A DNA stretch of 64,000 bases from Acinetobacter beijerinckii CIP 110307 (GCF_000369005.1 NZ_KB849766.1:229721-293720); one strand, 5' to 3'. Shown: positions 29,132-40,705, counted from the stretch's first letter. Translations and numbers: made by a program. The notes: generated by a model not told the origin, from the letters alone.

Positions 29132-30133
29132 ATGTCATCCATACAAGAAAAAGAAACGTCTAATAGTCTTTATCGCCAATGGCAGATACTTTCTCGCTTA
29201 TCGACTGGGAAATGGATGGGTACTCGTGAATTACAAGAAATATTAGAAAGAGAAGGCATTGAAATCAGTCTTCGGACGATTCAGCGTGATTTAAATCAAA
29301 TTGCTCAACGTTTTCCAATCGAAAGCAATAAGACTGTACCGCAAGGCTGGCGTTGGCGTTCTGATGCTCCGATTCAAAGTTTGCCACATATGACCAGCTC
29401 ACAAGCAGTAACCTTTATGATGGTCGAAGAGCATTTACGCCACCTACTTCCACCTAGCCTTCTTGAAGAAATGACACCTTGGTTTGATTTAGCAAAACGC
29501 AGCTTATCTACACAAAATAATGTCAGACAATGGATTAATCGAGTTCGAATTGTTCCTGCTAATCAACCATTAATTCCGCCTATGGTCGACAAGCATGCAC
29601 AACAAGCAATTTACGAAGGATTGTTACAAGATAAACAAATCGAATGTGTTTATCGCGCCAGAATAAATCAAGGCGAAGATAAAACCTATATTCTCAACCC
29701 TCTTGCATTGGTTCAAAAAGGTGCAGTGATTTATTTGATTTGTACTCGAAATGATAAAACTGAAGTTCAAACTTTTGCACTGCACCGTTTTAAAGCAGCT
29801 ATAGTCTTAGATAGTCGTGCCTTACATCCTGTAAATTTTGATATTGATAATTATATTGAATCAGGTGCACTTGGTTTCCGTGTTGATTATAGTAAACCTA
29901 CAGAACAGATTCTGTTAAAGCTAACGATGACTGAAAGTACAGCCCAAAGTTTTTATGAGAGTCAATTAAGCAAAGATCAAACGATTACACCATTAGAAGA
30001 AAATATTGTTGAGGTTAGTGCAACAGTTCCTTTCACTTCTCAACTGGTTTGGTGGTTAAGAAGTTTTGGAAAAAAACTGCTTAATATTGAACCGGCTGCT
30101 GCTTATAATGCAGTGAGAGAAGTTGAAGAATAA
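29132..30133 (+). CDS. WYL-domain transcriptional regulator
   Basis: A 333-residue regulator with an N-terminal DeoR/HTH_11-type winged helix (WMGTRELQEILEREGIEISLRTIQRDLNQI, about residues 25-70) and a WYL domain (about 160-240: QIECVYRAR, LNPLALVQKGAVIYLICTR, FALHRFKAAIVL) plus a C-terminal WCX domain. WYL regulators sense nucleic acids or small ligands, often after DNA damage. It is transcribed away from the Anbu operon across a shared 214-base region, so control of that operon is a reasonable guess. No obvious dyad was found there. Confidence 0.88.
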   Translation: MSSIQEKETSNSLYRQWQILSRLSTGKWMGTRELQEILEREGIEISLRTIQRDLNQIAQRFPIESNKTVPQGWRWRSDAPIQSLPHMTSSQAVTFMMVEEHLRHLLPPSLLEEMTPWFDLAKRSLSTQNNVRQWINRVRIVPANQPLIPPMVDKHAQQAIYEGLLQDKQIECVYRARINQGEDKTYILNPLALVQKGAVIYLICTRNDKTEVQTFALHRFKAAIVLDSRALHPVNFDIDNYIESGALGFRVDYSKPTEQILLKLTMTESTAQSFYESQLSKDQTITPLEENIVEVSATVPFTSQLVWWLRSFGKKLLNIEPAAAYNAVREVEE

Positions 30134-30140
30134 TCTAATA

Positions 30141-30166
30141 AAAAAAGAGAACCATTTGGTTCTCTT
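30141..30166. terminator. Terminator after the WYL gene
   Basis: AAGAGAACCA (30145-30154) and TGGTTCTCTT (30157-30166) form a 10-bp stem. A run of six A precedes it, so it has a better U tract for leftward than for rightward transcription. Confidence 0.7.
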
Positions 30167-30465
30167 CGTAATTTTATCAATTTTATTGTTAAAAATTAAA
30201 TTTTTTATTTTTATAAAATGTTCAAACCAACTTTTCTCCCCACCTGATCAAAATTGGTTTGTACCTTTTAAGCGCATTGATTTTTAATTAACATCAGCAC
30301 GCTAATTCATAACCATTGTAGCGGATTCTCTTTTTCGTCATCGTTAAAGCCCTCTTTGTTTGAACGTAAAGCTAATATAACCAGAATTTTTTTAGCTGTG
30401 AAATAACAAAGATTGGAATCAAAAGCTGATTTTTTGCTATTGCTGATCTTCCAGTAAAAAGCAGC
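30167..30465. other. Intergenic stretch without recognised gene
   Basis: AT-rich DNA between convergent genes. Two inverted segments AAGCTG and CAGCTT near 30424-30467 could form a loose hairpin at the end of the next leftward gene. No promoter, RNA gene or small reading frame with a ribosome-binding site was recognised. Confidence 0.5.
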
Positions 30466-30777
30466 TTACTCTTTATTGGATAATAAAACTTCGAAACGAT
30501 GTAGATGAGTAAAACGACCAGCTTGTATCTGATATTGATCAATTAGCGGTACTAAGCGTTGAAAATGCTCTGACTGTACATGTAAATCCAGCGCTTCGCG
30601 ACTCATCCATTCTTCAATAAAAACAAAATGTCCTTTCTGTTTGTGATCGTGATAAAGATCATAAGCAATACAACCTGATTCAGATCTAGTTTTTTCAACA
30701 AGCTCCTGATACAGAGGTAAAACTGCATTAAGGTGTTCTGGTTGAATAAAGTCTTCGGCAATCAATTTTAATGTCAT
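30466..30777 (-). CDS. Antibiotic biosynthesis monooxygenase (ABM) family protein
   Basis: A 103-residue ferredoxin-like-fold protein similar to YgiN quinol monooxygenase: LYQELVEKTRSESGCIAYDLYHD and FVFIEEWMSREALDLHVQSEHFQRLVPLI match the ABM consensus. Such proteins form dimers and oxidise quinols or work as small-molecule monooxygenases without cofactor. The substrate is unknown. It lies upstream of the purA terminator in a separate transcription unit. Confidence 0.85.
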   Translation of the reverse strand: MTLKLIAEDFIQPEHLNAVLPLYQELVEKTRSESGCIAYDLYHDHKQKGHFVFIEEWMSREALDLHVQSEHFQRLVPLIDQYQIQAGRFTHLHRFEVLLSNKE

Positions 30778-30807
30778 GTTGTCTTCGATTTTTTAAAATT
30801 TTTCCAT

Positions 30808-30838
30808 AAAAAAAGCTCTCAAATTCATGAGAGCTTTT
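30808..30838 (-). terminator. Terminator of hisZ-purA
   Basis: AAAAGCTCTCA (30811-30821) and TGAGAGCTTTT (30828-30838) form an 11-bp stem; on the minus strand it is followed by seven T. Confidence 0.94.
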
Positions 30839-30854
30839 CAATCACCACATCAGC

Positions 30855-32189
<1,335 letters not shown>

Positions 32190-32230
32190 TCATGCTGTTA
32201 AAATTGGAAACCAAGCCTTTAGCTCGGCAA

Positions 32231-33397
32231 TTAAATTTTCTCAATCACCCATTGACCATTTTGAGACACCATTTGATGGGTCGCATATGGTACTGAGCTT
32301 AAATCATCATTACCTAGCAATTGCACCACACATAAACCTTGGCTACGTGTCTTTGCAATTGCATTTAATAAATCTTGATCATTACCTTTGGGCGCAACGA
32401 TTGTTTCAATTTCAACAAATTGTGTCGCACCTAAAGCATATAAATCACAACTAAATCCTGTTGCTGGACGTGAACGCCCAAAATGCTCACCAATTCCATC
32501 ATAACGACCGCCTTGAGCAAGTGGCGCAGCGCGGTTTGGCGCATAAATGGCATACATTAAACCTGTATGATAGTGATAACTACGCAATTCAATCACATCA
32601 ATACCAATATTTAAATTTGGCCAACGTGATTGAATTTGTGTAAATGTTGTTTTCAATGCATCGAATTCATTTTTAAACTCGACATCATTTAAAATATCTT
32701 GGCTTAAGTGTGTCTGTAATGCATCTAAATCACTGGCATAGCGACCTAAAGCATAAAAATCTGTTCCCATTGCCAAATCTTTTGTAAATTCTTCTAGCTC
32801 TGGTAAAGCTTTACGCTGATATAAATCAGAAAGTACGCTTTCAGTGTTTTTATTTAGCCCAGCACGTTTTACTAAGCTACGGAATAAACCAACATGACCT
32901 AAATCCAAATGAACACCGTGCAAATTATGCGTATGTTCGATTAGAGCCAACATTACATCAATCATTTCAACATCTGCTTCGATGCTGTCATGACCATATA
33001 GTTCAGCACCTAACTGTAAAGGCGCACGTGTTGCATTGAAATTTTGCGGTTTTGTATGAAGGACTGTACCTGCATAGCAATAACGAGCCACACCTTCGAT
33101 CGGACGAACATGTGCATCAATACGCGCAACTTGCGGTGTCATATCCGCACGCACACCAAGCAAGCGCCCAGAAAGTTGATCTATAACTTTAAAGGTGACT
33201 AAATCTAAATCTTGATTGGATTCTGATAATGAAGACAACGATTCGATGTATTCAATAAATGGTGTATAAACCAATTGATAACCTCGAACTGCGAGGAAAT
33301 CTAAAGCTTCTCGACGCAAAGTTTCAACCACTTGCGCTTGTTCGGGCAATACATCTGCTACCCCATCAGGGAGCAACCATGTCTCTGAAATGGTCAT
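32231..33397 (-). CDS. hisZ: ATP phosphoribosyltransferase regulatory subunit HisZ
   Basis: HisZ is a catalytically inactive histidyl-tRNA synthetase-like subunit that activates the short form of HisG in histidine synthesis. The 388-residue protein begins with LLPDGVADVLPEQA and carries class II synthetase motif-like segments (YQLVYTPFIEYIESL, VRADMTPQVARIDA, FSCDLYALGA) but ends without an anticodon-binding domain. The hisZ-purA order is widely conserved in proteobacteria. HisZ implies that a short hisG exists elsewhere in the genome. Confidence 0.94.
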   Translation of the reverse strand: MTISETWLLPDGVADVLPEQAQVVETLRREALDFLAVRGYQLVYTPFIEYIESLSSLSESNQDLDLVTFKVIDQLSGRLLGVRADMTPQVARIDAHVRPIEGVARYCYAGTVLHTKPQNFNATRAPLQLGAELYGHDSIEADVEMIDVMLALIEHTHNLHGVHLDLGHVGLFRSLVKRAGLNKNTESVLSDLYQRKALPELEEFTKDLAMGTDFYALGRYASDLDALQTHLSQDILNDVEFKNEFDALKTTFTQIQSRWPNLNIGIDVIELRSYHYHTGLMYAIYAPNRAAPLAQGGRYDGIGEHFGRSRPATGFSCDLYALGATQFVEIETIVAPKGNDQDLLNAIAKTRSQGLCVVQLLGNDDLSSVPYATHQMVSQNGQWVIEKI

Positions 33398-33453
33398 GTT
33401 TCAAACCTAAAATCTGTTTAACGCAGAACGATCTACGTAAAAAGCAACCACAT

Positions 33454-33478
33454 AAAAAAATCGGGTGAATGCCCGATT
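33454..33478 (-). terminator. Terminator after the lipoprotein gene
   Basis: AATCGGG (33459-33465) and CCCGATT (33472-33478) form a stem; leftward it runs into seven T. It ends the leftward unit that includes the lipoprotein gene and lies upstream of hisZ. Confidence 0.88.
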
Positions 33479-33601
33479 CAGCGTAGTGTAGCATGAAGAT
33501 TTACATGATGCACCTGAGAATTTGAAGAAAAACTGCTTATTCCACCTTATAAAAAACAAACAGCTTTTACATGATTAACTAATAATTTCAATAGATTATT
33601 A

Positions 33602-34663
33602 CTAGGAATTTGGCTCAAAAATCCAAGTTCTCATTCCAAAGAACTGCCCAATACCTGAACTATCCCCTTGTTTCCAATTGATCAGATTTAACTTTTTTAC
33701 AGCATTAATTGCTGTTGAATTATATGCAAAGCAACTTTTTTCAAGCTTGGCAACTTCCATTTTTTGCTCATGTACAAATAAATTCTCAATTGAATTTTCA
33801 GGATCAGAAGCTTGAAGAAGATGGCTTTGCTCATAAGCTAAATTTTTATCTACATCCCACAAAGTACTTGGAATAAATTGAATGTTGGCAGTTTGATCTT
33901 CACTATTTCCAAGCTCACTTTGTGTTTTGCCTGTTTCTAAATTCTCTAAAGAAATTAAGTTATAGCCATGCCATTGAGTATCTATAAGCTTGAAGTACTT
34001 TTTATTTTCAGCCAAGTTATTGTAACGAGAAAGAATTTGCTGTTTCTGTTCCTTAAATGATGGAAATGAATTAAATGTGGAGAAAGATTCAATATAAGGC
34101 TGATTCCATTGTGTTTGCTTTAGCCGATAACAAATGCTTCCATTTGGAAAAACTGAATTTTTATAATGTTGATTAAAGGCAATGAGTTCTTTATTAAAAC
34201 GATCATCCATCTTGTTGAAATCTATATTATCACGATAGCCTGGCAGCAAACGATCAAATATATTTTCCCCACCTAAATTTACTAATTCAAAATTTAGATT
34301 CTGTTTAAGTTCAGGTAGACGTTCATATGTCCAAACCGTAGGTGAAATTTTCTTTAAAGTATTTGTTTGAGGTGTATTTATTTCAAAAACTTTCTGTTCA
34401 GTCAAAATACGTTCAGTTAATGGTTGATTACGCGATTTTGTAAAGTTGATTTCATTATTTTTTATAGAATACTTGGTGATTTCAAAAGACTCAGGAATAG
34501 AACCCTCGGATATAATTGGTTTTTGATAATATACTTGATAGATTGCTTCATCACTTTCAGTACTCTTTGCTTGCGAATTTCCCCCACCTCCACCACAAGC
34601 AGTTAAGAATAATCCAGAAAATAAAACAAAGCATCCTGTTATCTTTTTTGAAATAGTGTCCAT
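33602..34663 (-). CDS. Putative lipoprotein of unknown function
   Basis: A 353-residue protein with a lipoprotein signal (MDTISKKITGCFVLFSGLFLTAC) whose lipobox is followed by five Gly. ATG 34663 is chosen because AGGA lies 7 bases upstream, while the ATG five codons earlier has no ribosome site. The mature part is rich in Asn, Lys, Phe and Tyr, with no domain I recognise and two further Cys. The absence of Asp at +2 suggests outer-membrane sorting. No functional clue from neighbours. Confidence 0.75.
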   Translation of the reverse strand: MDTISKKITGCFVLFSGLFLTACGGGGGNSQAKSTESDEAIYQVYYQKPIISEGSIPESFEITKYSIKNNEINFTKSRNQPLTERILTEQKVFEINTPQTNTLKKISPTVWTYERLPELKQNLNFELVNLGGENIFDRLLPGYRDNIDFNKMDDRFNKELIAFNQHYKNSVFPNGSICYRLKQTQWNQPYIESFSTFNSFPSFKEQKQQILSRYNNLAENKKYFKLIDTQWHGYNLISLENLETGKTQSELGNSEDQTANIQFIPSTLWDVDKNLAYEQSHLLQASDPENSIENLFVHEQKMEVAKLEKSCFAYNSTAINAVKKLNLINWKQGDSSGIGQFFGMRTWIFEPNS

Positions 34664-34755
34664 ATAATCCTGATACATTTATAAATTATTAAGCATCTCG
34701 AATCATAACAAAGTGATTTATTAAACCAAACAATAAATTATAAGATTTTAAATTA

Positions 34756-35067
34756 TTATTCTTTAGCGTTATTTTTAACAACAATTTCCAAAACACTCAC
34801 CAACTCAGCATTCTGCTTTTCTAAAGCTGCAATATTTGAAATCGTTTTATCTAAAACCTCTTGTTGAACATGCATTTTTTTAGCCATATCTTGCATGATC
34901 TCCAATCCTTTTTTTAAATGCAATTCTAAATGAATCACTTTTTCTTCCAATTGAAGAACCTGTTCAGTACTTTGAACCAAATTATTGCTTTTAAACTGAA
35001 ACCAAAACAAGAAAGCAATCGCAACTGCAAGCAATATAATAAAACCCCAAATCAATATTAATGTCAT
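34756..35067 (-). CDS. Small membrane-anchored coiled-coil protein
   Basis: A 103-residue protein with one N-terminal transmembrane helix (LILIWGFIILLAVAIAFLFW) followed by about 75 residues of heptad-like sequence (VLQLEEKVIHLELHLKKGLEIM, NIAALEKQNAELVSVLEIV), i.e. a predicted coiled coil facing the cytoplasm. Function unknown. It lies 30 bases downstream of the gap-like gene and is probably cotranscribed. Confidence 0.7.
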   Translation of the reverse strand: MTLILIWGFIILLAVAIAFLFWFQFKSNNLVQSTEQVLQLEEKVIHLELHLKKGLEIMQDMAKKMHVQQEVLDKTISNIAALEKQNAELVSVLEIVVKNNAKE

Positions 35068-35097
35068 TTTTTATCCCCAAATAAATTTTATAAAGAT

Positions 35098-36123
35098 TTA
35101 ATCACAAAATGACTCACACAAATCTAAAAGACGATTTGCATAACCCCATTCATTATCGTACCACGCAAAAACCTTAGCTTGATGCCCAACCACCATGGTT
35201 TGTGTCAAATCAACAATTAAAGAATAGGGTGAATGATTAAAATCACTTGAGACTAGATCCTCATTCGTTACTTGCATAATTTGCGCATAATCAAATTGAG
35301 CCGCTTTAGTCAAAGCTTCATTCACTTTATGCACAGTAATCGGTGAATGCGAAACAAAAGTTAAATCAATAGCTGCCACATTTATTGTAGGTACTCGAAT
35401 TGAATATCCATCAATTCGATTTTCCATTTTTGGCATGACTTGTTTTAAAGCACCTAATGCACTTGAAGTCGTAGGGATAATATTTTGACCTGAAGCACGT
35501 GCTCGACGTAAGTCACGATGGGCATGATCTAAAACAGATTGATCTGCTGTAACTGCATGAATTTCAGTCATTAACGCAGTATCAATACCAAAAGCATCAT
35601 CAATTATTTTAACCAATGGCACTAATGCCTGTGTGGTACAAGACACACTTGAAATAATCTGATCAGCTGATTTCACATCATTGTGATTGACACCATACAC
35701 GATAGCAGCATCCACTGAGTCAAAAGGTGCAGCACCGATAATGACGCGTTTCGCACCCGCATTAATATGCTTGGTTGCATCAACTCTTGAACGAAACAAG
35801 CCTGTACATTCAAGCACAACATCGATATTTAAATTATTCCAAGGCAATAACTCAGGCTCGGATTGTTTAAAAACTTGAAGTTTTAACTGACGCTGATTGG
35901 ATTGAATATTAAGAAAAATATCTGCATTTTCAATTTGAATTTCAACTTGCCCTGCAAAGCGTCCGTGAGTCGTGTCATATTTAAATAAATGAACTAAGGT
36001 TTGGACATCCGCAATATCATTAATTGCAACGATTTCAAATTGAAACTGTTTTGGATTTTCAAACCATGCACGTAATACATTTCGACCAATTCGACCAAAT
36101 CCATTGATAGCGATACGTTGCAT
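35098..36123 (-). CDS. gap: Glyceraldehyde-3-phosphate dehydrogenase-type protein
   Basis: A 341-residue type I GAPDH family protein. NAD-binding INGFGRIGRNVLRAW, the KYDTTHGRF block, the catalytic Cys in SSVSCTTQALVP, HAVTADQ, DLRRARASGQNIIPTTS, VRVPTINVAAIDL and the WYDNEWGYANRL end are visible. The residue after SCTT is Gln where the family normally has Asn. The DLRRARA segment favours GAPDH over erythrose-4-phosphate dehydrogenase, which is the main alternative. Probably gluconeogenic here. Confidence 0.85.
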   Translation of the reverse strand: MQRIAINGFGRIGRNVLRAWFENPKQFQFEIVAINDIADVQTLVHLFKYDTTHGRFAGQVEIQIENADIFLNIQSNQRQLKLQVFKQSEPELLPWNNLNIDVVLECTGLFRSRVDATKHINAGAKRVIIGAAPFDSVDAAIVYGVNHNDVKSADQIISSVSCTTQALVPLVKIIDDAFGIDTALMTEIHAVTADQSVLDHAHRDLRRARASGQNIIPTTSSALGALKQVMPKMENRIDGYSIRVPTINVAAIDLTFVSHSPITVHKVNEALTKAAQFDYAQIMQVTNEDLVSSDFNHSPYSLIVDLTQTMVVGHQAKVFAWYDNEWGYANRLLDLCESFCD

Positions 36124-36244
36124 GCAGAGCCCTTATTCATAAAAACATCATCATTTATATGCTATATGGTAAAACATGAAGCGCGCTGTTGAATATAGAT
36201 TTTTAGCTTAATCACAGTTTTATATGATATTGCTTGTAAAATCG

Positions 36245-36273
36245 TTGGTCGGATAGGTATTTTCCGTTATAAT
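36245..36273 (+). promoter_or_regulatory. Candidate alaS promoter
   Basis: TTGGTC (36245-36250) and TATAAT (36268-36273) are separated by exactly 17 bases. The predicted start near 36280 leaves a 40-base leader to the chosen alaS start. Confidence 0.62.
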
Positions 36274-36319
36274 TTAGCACCTTTAAAATTATGGACGCTT
36301 GGTTGTGAGTACTCGTTTT

Positions 36320-38995
36320 ATGACATCAGCTGAAATTCGTGAAGCATTTTTGCGTTACTTTGAATCGCAAGGGCATACACGTGTCGCTTCGAGCTCACTC
36401 GTTCCCGCCAACGATCCTACTTTGCTGTTTACCAACGCAGGTATGAACCAGTTTAAAGATTGCTTTTTGGGGCTCGAAAAGCGCGATTATGTCCGCGCAG
36501 TTTCATCTCAGAAATGTGTTCGTGCGGGCGGTAAACACAATGACCTCGACAATGTAGGCTACACTGCACGTCACCATACCTTCTTTGAAATGTTAGGTAA
36601 CTTCTCTTTTGGTGATTATTTCAAACAAAATGCATTGAAATTTGCTTGGGAATTTTTAACCAGCGAACAATGGTTAGGCTTACCAAAAGATCGTTTATAC
36701 GTCACTGTTTATCATACAGACGATGAAGCTTTTGATATTTGGAATAAAGAAATCGGGATTGATGCAGAACGTATTATCCGTATTGGTGATAATAAAGGCG
36801 GTCTATACGCTTCTGATAACTTCTGGGCAATGGGTGACACAGGCCCATGTGGTCCATGTTCTGAAATTTTCTATGATCATGGCGACCATATTTGGGGCGG
36901 TCTACCAGGTTCTCCTGAAGAAGATGGTGACCGTTTCATCGAAATCTGGAACAACGTATTTATGCAGTTTAACCGTACTGCGGATGGTGTGATGCACCCT
37001 CTTCCAGCACCATCTGTAGATACAGGCATGGGCTTGGAGCGTATTTCTGCGGTACTTCAACACGTCAATTCAAACTATGAAATTGATTTGTTTCAACACT
37101 TATTAAAAGCAGCAGCTGACATCATTGGTTTAGATACCACAGCAATTGAAGCTGAAGCAAAATCACAAAATAAACCAGTTGAATATCCTGCATCTCTTAA
37201 AGTTATTGCGGATCATGCACGTTCATGTTCTTTCTTGATTGCTGATGGTGTAAATCCTTCTAATGAAGGACGTGGTTATGTGTTGCGTCGTATTATTCGT
37301 CGTGCAGTGCGTCATGGTAACAAGTTAGGTGCAACAGGTTCATTCTTCTACAAGATGTTGCAACCACTAATTGAAGTGATGGGTGAGGCTTATCCAGAGC
37401 TTGCTGCACAGCAAGCACGCATCGAAGCGCAACTACTTAAAGAAGAAGAGCAATTCGCTAAAACACTTGAGCAAGGCTTGAAGTTATTAGAAGGTGAATT
37501 AGCGCAACTGAAAGGTAATGTAATTGCAGGTGAAACTGTATTCAAACTTTATGATACTTACGGATTCCCGACTGATTTAACTGCTGATATTGCGCGTGAA
37601 CGTAGCCTGACAATTGACGAAGCTGGTTTCGAAGTTGAAATGGCAGCACAACGCCAACGTGCACGTGATGCTGGTAAATTTGCAGTTGACTATAACAGCA
37701 TCGTTAAAGTTGAAGGTGAAACTCAATTTGAGGGTTATGATGCAACTCAAGGTCAAGGTCAAATTGTTGCGATCTATAAAGATGGCGTTCAAGTTGATGA
37801 AATTAACGAAGGTGACGAAGCACTGATCGTATTGAACCAAACCCCTTTCTATGCAGAAAGCGGTGGTCAGATTGGTGACACAGGTATCTTCAAAAACGAT
37901 ACAGGTATCTTCGAAGTTCAAGATACTAAAAAATCTGGTGGTGCATTTGTCCATCAAGGTATCGTGACTATGGGTAGCCTGAAAGCCACTCAAAATGTTG
38001 AAGCAACCGTTAAAGCAGATATTCGTGCAGCAACTGCACGTAATCACTCTGCGACTCACCTTTTACACGCGGCTTTACGCCAAATTCTTGGTGATCACGT
38101 TCAGCAAAAAGGTTCTTTGGTTGCAAGTGACATTTTACGTTTTGACTTTGCCAATGACCAACCTGTTTCTTTTGAACAATTGCAACAGATTGAGCGTTTA
38201 GTTAATGCAGAAGTGATTTCAAATAGCCCTGTAACGACTGAACTACTCGATATTGAATCAGCAAAAGCCAAAGGTGCGATGATGCTATTCGGTGAAAAGT
38301 ATGGCGATGAAGTTCGCGTACTTTCAATGGGTTCAGTGATTGAAGATAAAAACTTCTCAATCGAACTGTGTGGTGGTATACACGTTAAACGCACAGGTGA
38401 TATTGGTTTGTTCAAAATCACATCTGAAGGTGGTGTCGCTGCGGGCGTACGTCGTATTGAAGCTGTGACTGGTACTAAAGCACTTGAAGCTGTTCAAAAA
38501 GCAGAAAACGATATCCAAACTATCAATAGTTTATTGAAAGCTCAAAAAGACCAAACCGTTGAGAAAGTTGAAGCGATTGTTGAAACTGCATCAAGTCTTC
38601 AAAAGCAAATCGAACAATTGAACCAAAAGTTAGCGAGCTTTCAAGCGGCTGAACTTTTAGATCAAGTGAAAGAAATTGCTGGCCGTCAAACACTTATCAC
38701 ATCAGTAAAAGGTTTAGATGCCAAATCATTACGCAATCTTCATGACAGCGTAAAATCAAAATTAGAAGATGCAGTCATTATTTTAGCTGGCATTGAAGGT
38801 GACAAAGTGAGTTTAATCGCGTCTGTCGCTAAGCAATATGCTTCCACGTTAAAAGCAGGCGACATTATCAAGCACTTGGCTCAAGAACTTGGTGGTAAAG
38901 GTGGTGGTAAACCAGATTTAGCACAAGGTGGCGCTCCATTAAATGACAAGTTTGATCAAGTAATGACTGCTCTTCCTGCTTGGCTTGAACAATAA
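36320..38995 (+). CDS. alaS: Alanyl-tRNA synthetase
   Basis: Charges tRNA-Ala. With ATG 36320 the protein has 891 residues and begins [19 protein letters not shown], the normal N-terminus; frame-open TTG 36299 and GTG 36305 lie upstream. The class II core shows [40 protein letters not shown] and GMGLERI. The editing domain has [11 protein letters not shown] and the zinc motif CGGIHV, and the C-terminal DHHA1-type domain ends [14 protein letters not shown]. First of the conserved alaS-lysC-csrA order. Confidence 0.97.
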   Translation: MTSAEIREAFLRYFESQGHTRVASSSLVPANDPTLLFTNAGMNQFKDCFLGLEKRDYVRAVSSQKCVRAGGKHNDLDNVGYTARHHTFFEMLGNFSFGDYFKQNALKFAWEFLTSEQWLGLPKDRLYVTVYHTDDEAFDIWNKEIGIDAERIIRIGDNKGGLYASDNFWAMGDTGPCGPCSEIFYDHGDHIWGGLPGSPEEDGDRFIEIWNNVFMQFNRTADGVMHPLPAPSVDTGMGLERISAVLQHVNSNYEIDLFQHLLKAAADIIGLDTTAIEAEAKSQNKPVEYPASLKVIADHARSCSFLIADGVNPSNEGRGYVLRRIIRRAVRHGNKLGATGSFFYKMLQPLIEVMGEAYPELAAQQARIEAQLLKEEEQFAKTLEQGLKLLEGELAQLKGNVIAGETVFKLYDTYGFPTDLTADIARERSLTIDEAGFEVEMAAQRQRARDAGKFAVDYNSIVKVEGETQFEGYDATQGQGQIVAIYKDGVQVDEINEGDEALIVLNQTPFYAESGGQIGDTGIFKNDTGIFEVQDTKKSGGAFVHQGIVTMGSLKATQNVEATVKADIRAATARNHSATHLLHAALRQILGDHVQQKGSLVASDILRFDFANDQPVSFEQLQQIERLVNAEVISNSPVTTELLDIESAKAKGAMMLFGEKYGDEVRVLSMGSVIEDKNFSIELCGGIHVKRTGDIGLFKITSEGGVAAGVRRIEAVTGTKALEAVQKAENDIQTINSLLKAQKDQTVEKVEAIVETASSLQKQIEQLNQKLASFQAAELLDQVKEIAGRQTLITSVKGLDAKSLRNLHDSVKSKLEDAVIILAGIEGDKVSLIASVAKQYASTLKAGDIIKHLAQELGGKGGGKPDLAQGGAPLNDKFDQVMTALPAWLEQ

Positions 38996-39424
38996 GTGTA
39001 ATGCATAAACGAATTATAGGATGTGCGGTTTTTTGAGTTAAACAGTTAATGCGAGTACTTTTAACAGCTTACTGTGCTAACCAAGCCGCTGCCCTATTGT
39101 GAGTTTATGCCATTTGATTATGTTGAAAGCAATATGATCAAAACTGAATTATTCAATCGAACTACAGCAATAAAAACTGTAACGATTCGCTTTAAACGTC
39201 TCTGGTGTAATTTAAACCATTGACAGGAATGACATTGTGCAATTCCAAAAGCAAAATTCAGGCAATTAAACCGTCTGAGAGAGAATATCAATATAGACTT
39301 CCTGCCTCTAACAAAGGAGAAGTTTACGAGTTGCGTGGTATGTTGAAGTTTCCAGTTAAATCTGGTCTTCAAATATGTGTAAGTGCCTTAAGTCGTTAGA
39401 CTTGTTTAATTGGTAAGGATAGTT
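38996..39424 (+). other. alaS-lysC intergenic region with an unassigned small frame
   Basis: 429 bases without a recognised gene. No strong terminator follows alaS, and no lysine riboswitch (L-box) features are seen before lysC. A 56-codon open frame runs in the + direction from ATG 39229 to TAG 39397-39399 and ends 25 bases before lysC; AGGA directly abuts its ATG, so TTG 39235 would be a better-spaced start. Its peptide (ending KFPVKSGLQICVSALSR) matches nothing I know. Confidence 0.4.
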
Positions 39425-40705
39425 ATGGCATTAATCGTTCAAAAATATGGCGGTACTTCAATGGGTACTCCTGAGCGCATTTTAAATGTTGCTCGTCGTG
39501 TCAAGCGTTGGCATGACCATGGCCATAAAGTGGTTGTGGTTGTATCAGCAATGAGTGGAGAAACTAACCGCTTACTTGCACTTGCTAAAGCCATTACCAA
39601 CACCCCAGACCCACGTGAGTTAGATCAAATGGTGTCAACGGGTGAACAAGTAACGATTTCGATGTTAGCTATGGCACTTAATTCAATTGGTGTAGAAGCT
39701 AAGTCATATACAGGTCGTCAAGTTGGTATTAAAACAGATAGCGCTTTTACCAAAGCACGTATTGAATCTATCGATACTGATGTCATGACCACTGATTTAG
39801 ATGCTGGTCGTGTTATTGTTGTTGCTGGTTTCCAAGGTTTTGATGCTAACGGCAATATCACTACTTTAGGTCGTGGTGGTTCTGATACGTCAGGTGTTGC
39901 ACTTGCTGCTGCATTGAAAGCTGATGAATGCCAAATTTATACCGATGTAGATGGTGTTTACACCACTGATCCTCGCGTTGCACCTAAAGCGAAGAAAATT
40001 GATCGTATTTCTTTTGAAGAAATGCTTGAAATGGCATCTTTAGGTTCAAAAGTTTTACAAATTCGCTCTGTTGAATTCGCTGGTAAATATCAAGTTCCAT
40101 TACGTGTATTATCAAGCTTTGATAATGATGATGATGGCGCATTTGATGACGAATTCAAACAAAATGTAGGCACACTAATTACCACTGAGGCAGAAGACGA
40201 TATGGAACAACCAATTATCTCAGGTATTGCATTTAACCGTGATGAAGCAAAATTAACAATTTTGGGTGTTCCTGATGAACCGGGTATTGCCTCTAAAATC
40301 TTATCGCCAATCAGCGATGCCAACATTGAAGTGGATATGATTATCCAAAATGTTGAAGAAGATGGTACAACTGATTTTACGTTCACAGTTAATCGCAACG
40401 ATTTAGCAAAAGCTAACGCAATTTTAGATCAAACTGCAAGCAGTATCGAAGGTTGTGAAGTTGTAACTCGTGATGACATCGTAAAAGTTTCTATTGTAGG
40501 CGTTGGTATGCGTTCGCATGCTGGCGTAGCAAGCAAAATGTTCTCAGCATTAGCTGATGAAGGTATTAATATTTTGATGATTTCTACTTCTGAAATTAAA
40601 ATTTCAGTCATCATCGAAGAAAACTATTTAGAACTTGCGGTACGTTGTTTACATACAGCCTTTGGTTTAGACCGTGAACATGGCGAAAGCAGTGTACGTG
40701 CTTAA
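39425..40705 (+). CDS. lysC: Aspartate kinase
   Basis: Phosphorylates aspartate, the first step toward lysine, threonine, methionine and diaminopimelate. ATG 39425 has AAGGA 7 bases upstream and gives a 426-residue protein beginning MALIVQKYGGTSMGTPERI. Kinase motifs are VSAMSGETNRLL, STGEQVTISMLA, GRGGSDTSGVALA and YTDVDGVYTTDPR. Two ACT domains follow (ILGVPDEPGIASKILSPI, IVGVGMRSHAGVASKMFSAL), the usual lysine/threonine feedback sites. A hairpin terminator follows. Confidence 0.96.
   Translation: MALIVQKYGGTSMGTPERILNVARRVKRWHDHGHKVVVVVSAMSGETNRLLALAKAITNTPDPRELDQMVSTGEQVTISMLAMALNSIGVEAKSYTGRQVGIKTDSAFTKARIESIDTDVMTTDLDAGRVIVVAGFQGFDANGNITTLGRGGSDTSGVALAAALKADECQIYTDVDGVYTTDPRVAPKAKKIDRISFEEMLEMASLGSKVLQIRSVEFAGKYQVPLRVLSSFDNDDDGAFDDEFKQNVGTLITTEAEDDMEQPIISGIAFNRDEAKLTILGVPDEPGIASKILSPISDANIEVDMIIQNVEEDGTTDFTFTVNRNDLAKANAILDQTASSIEGCEVVTRDDIVKVSIVGVGMRSHAGVASKMFSALADEGINILMISTSEIKISVIIEENYLELAVRCLHTAFGLDREHGESSVRA

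Noticed and set aside
39118..39372. 84-codon leftward frame in the alaS-lysC gap
   Set aside because: No Shine-Dalgarno, biased composition and antisense to another small frame; not supported.
38996..39424. Lysine riboswitch upstream of lysC
   Set aside because: The conserved L-box core segments were not found.
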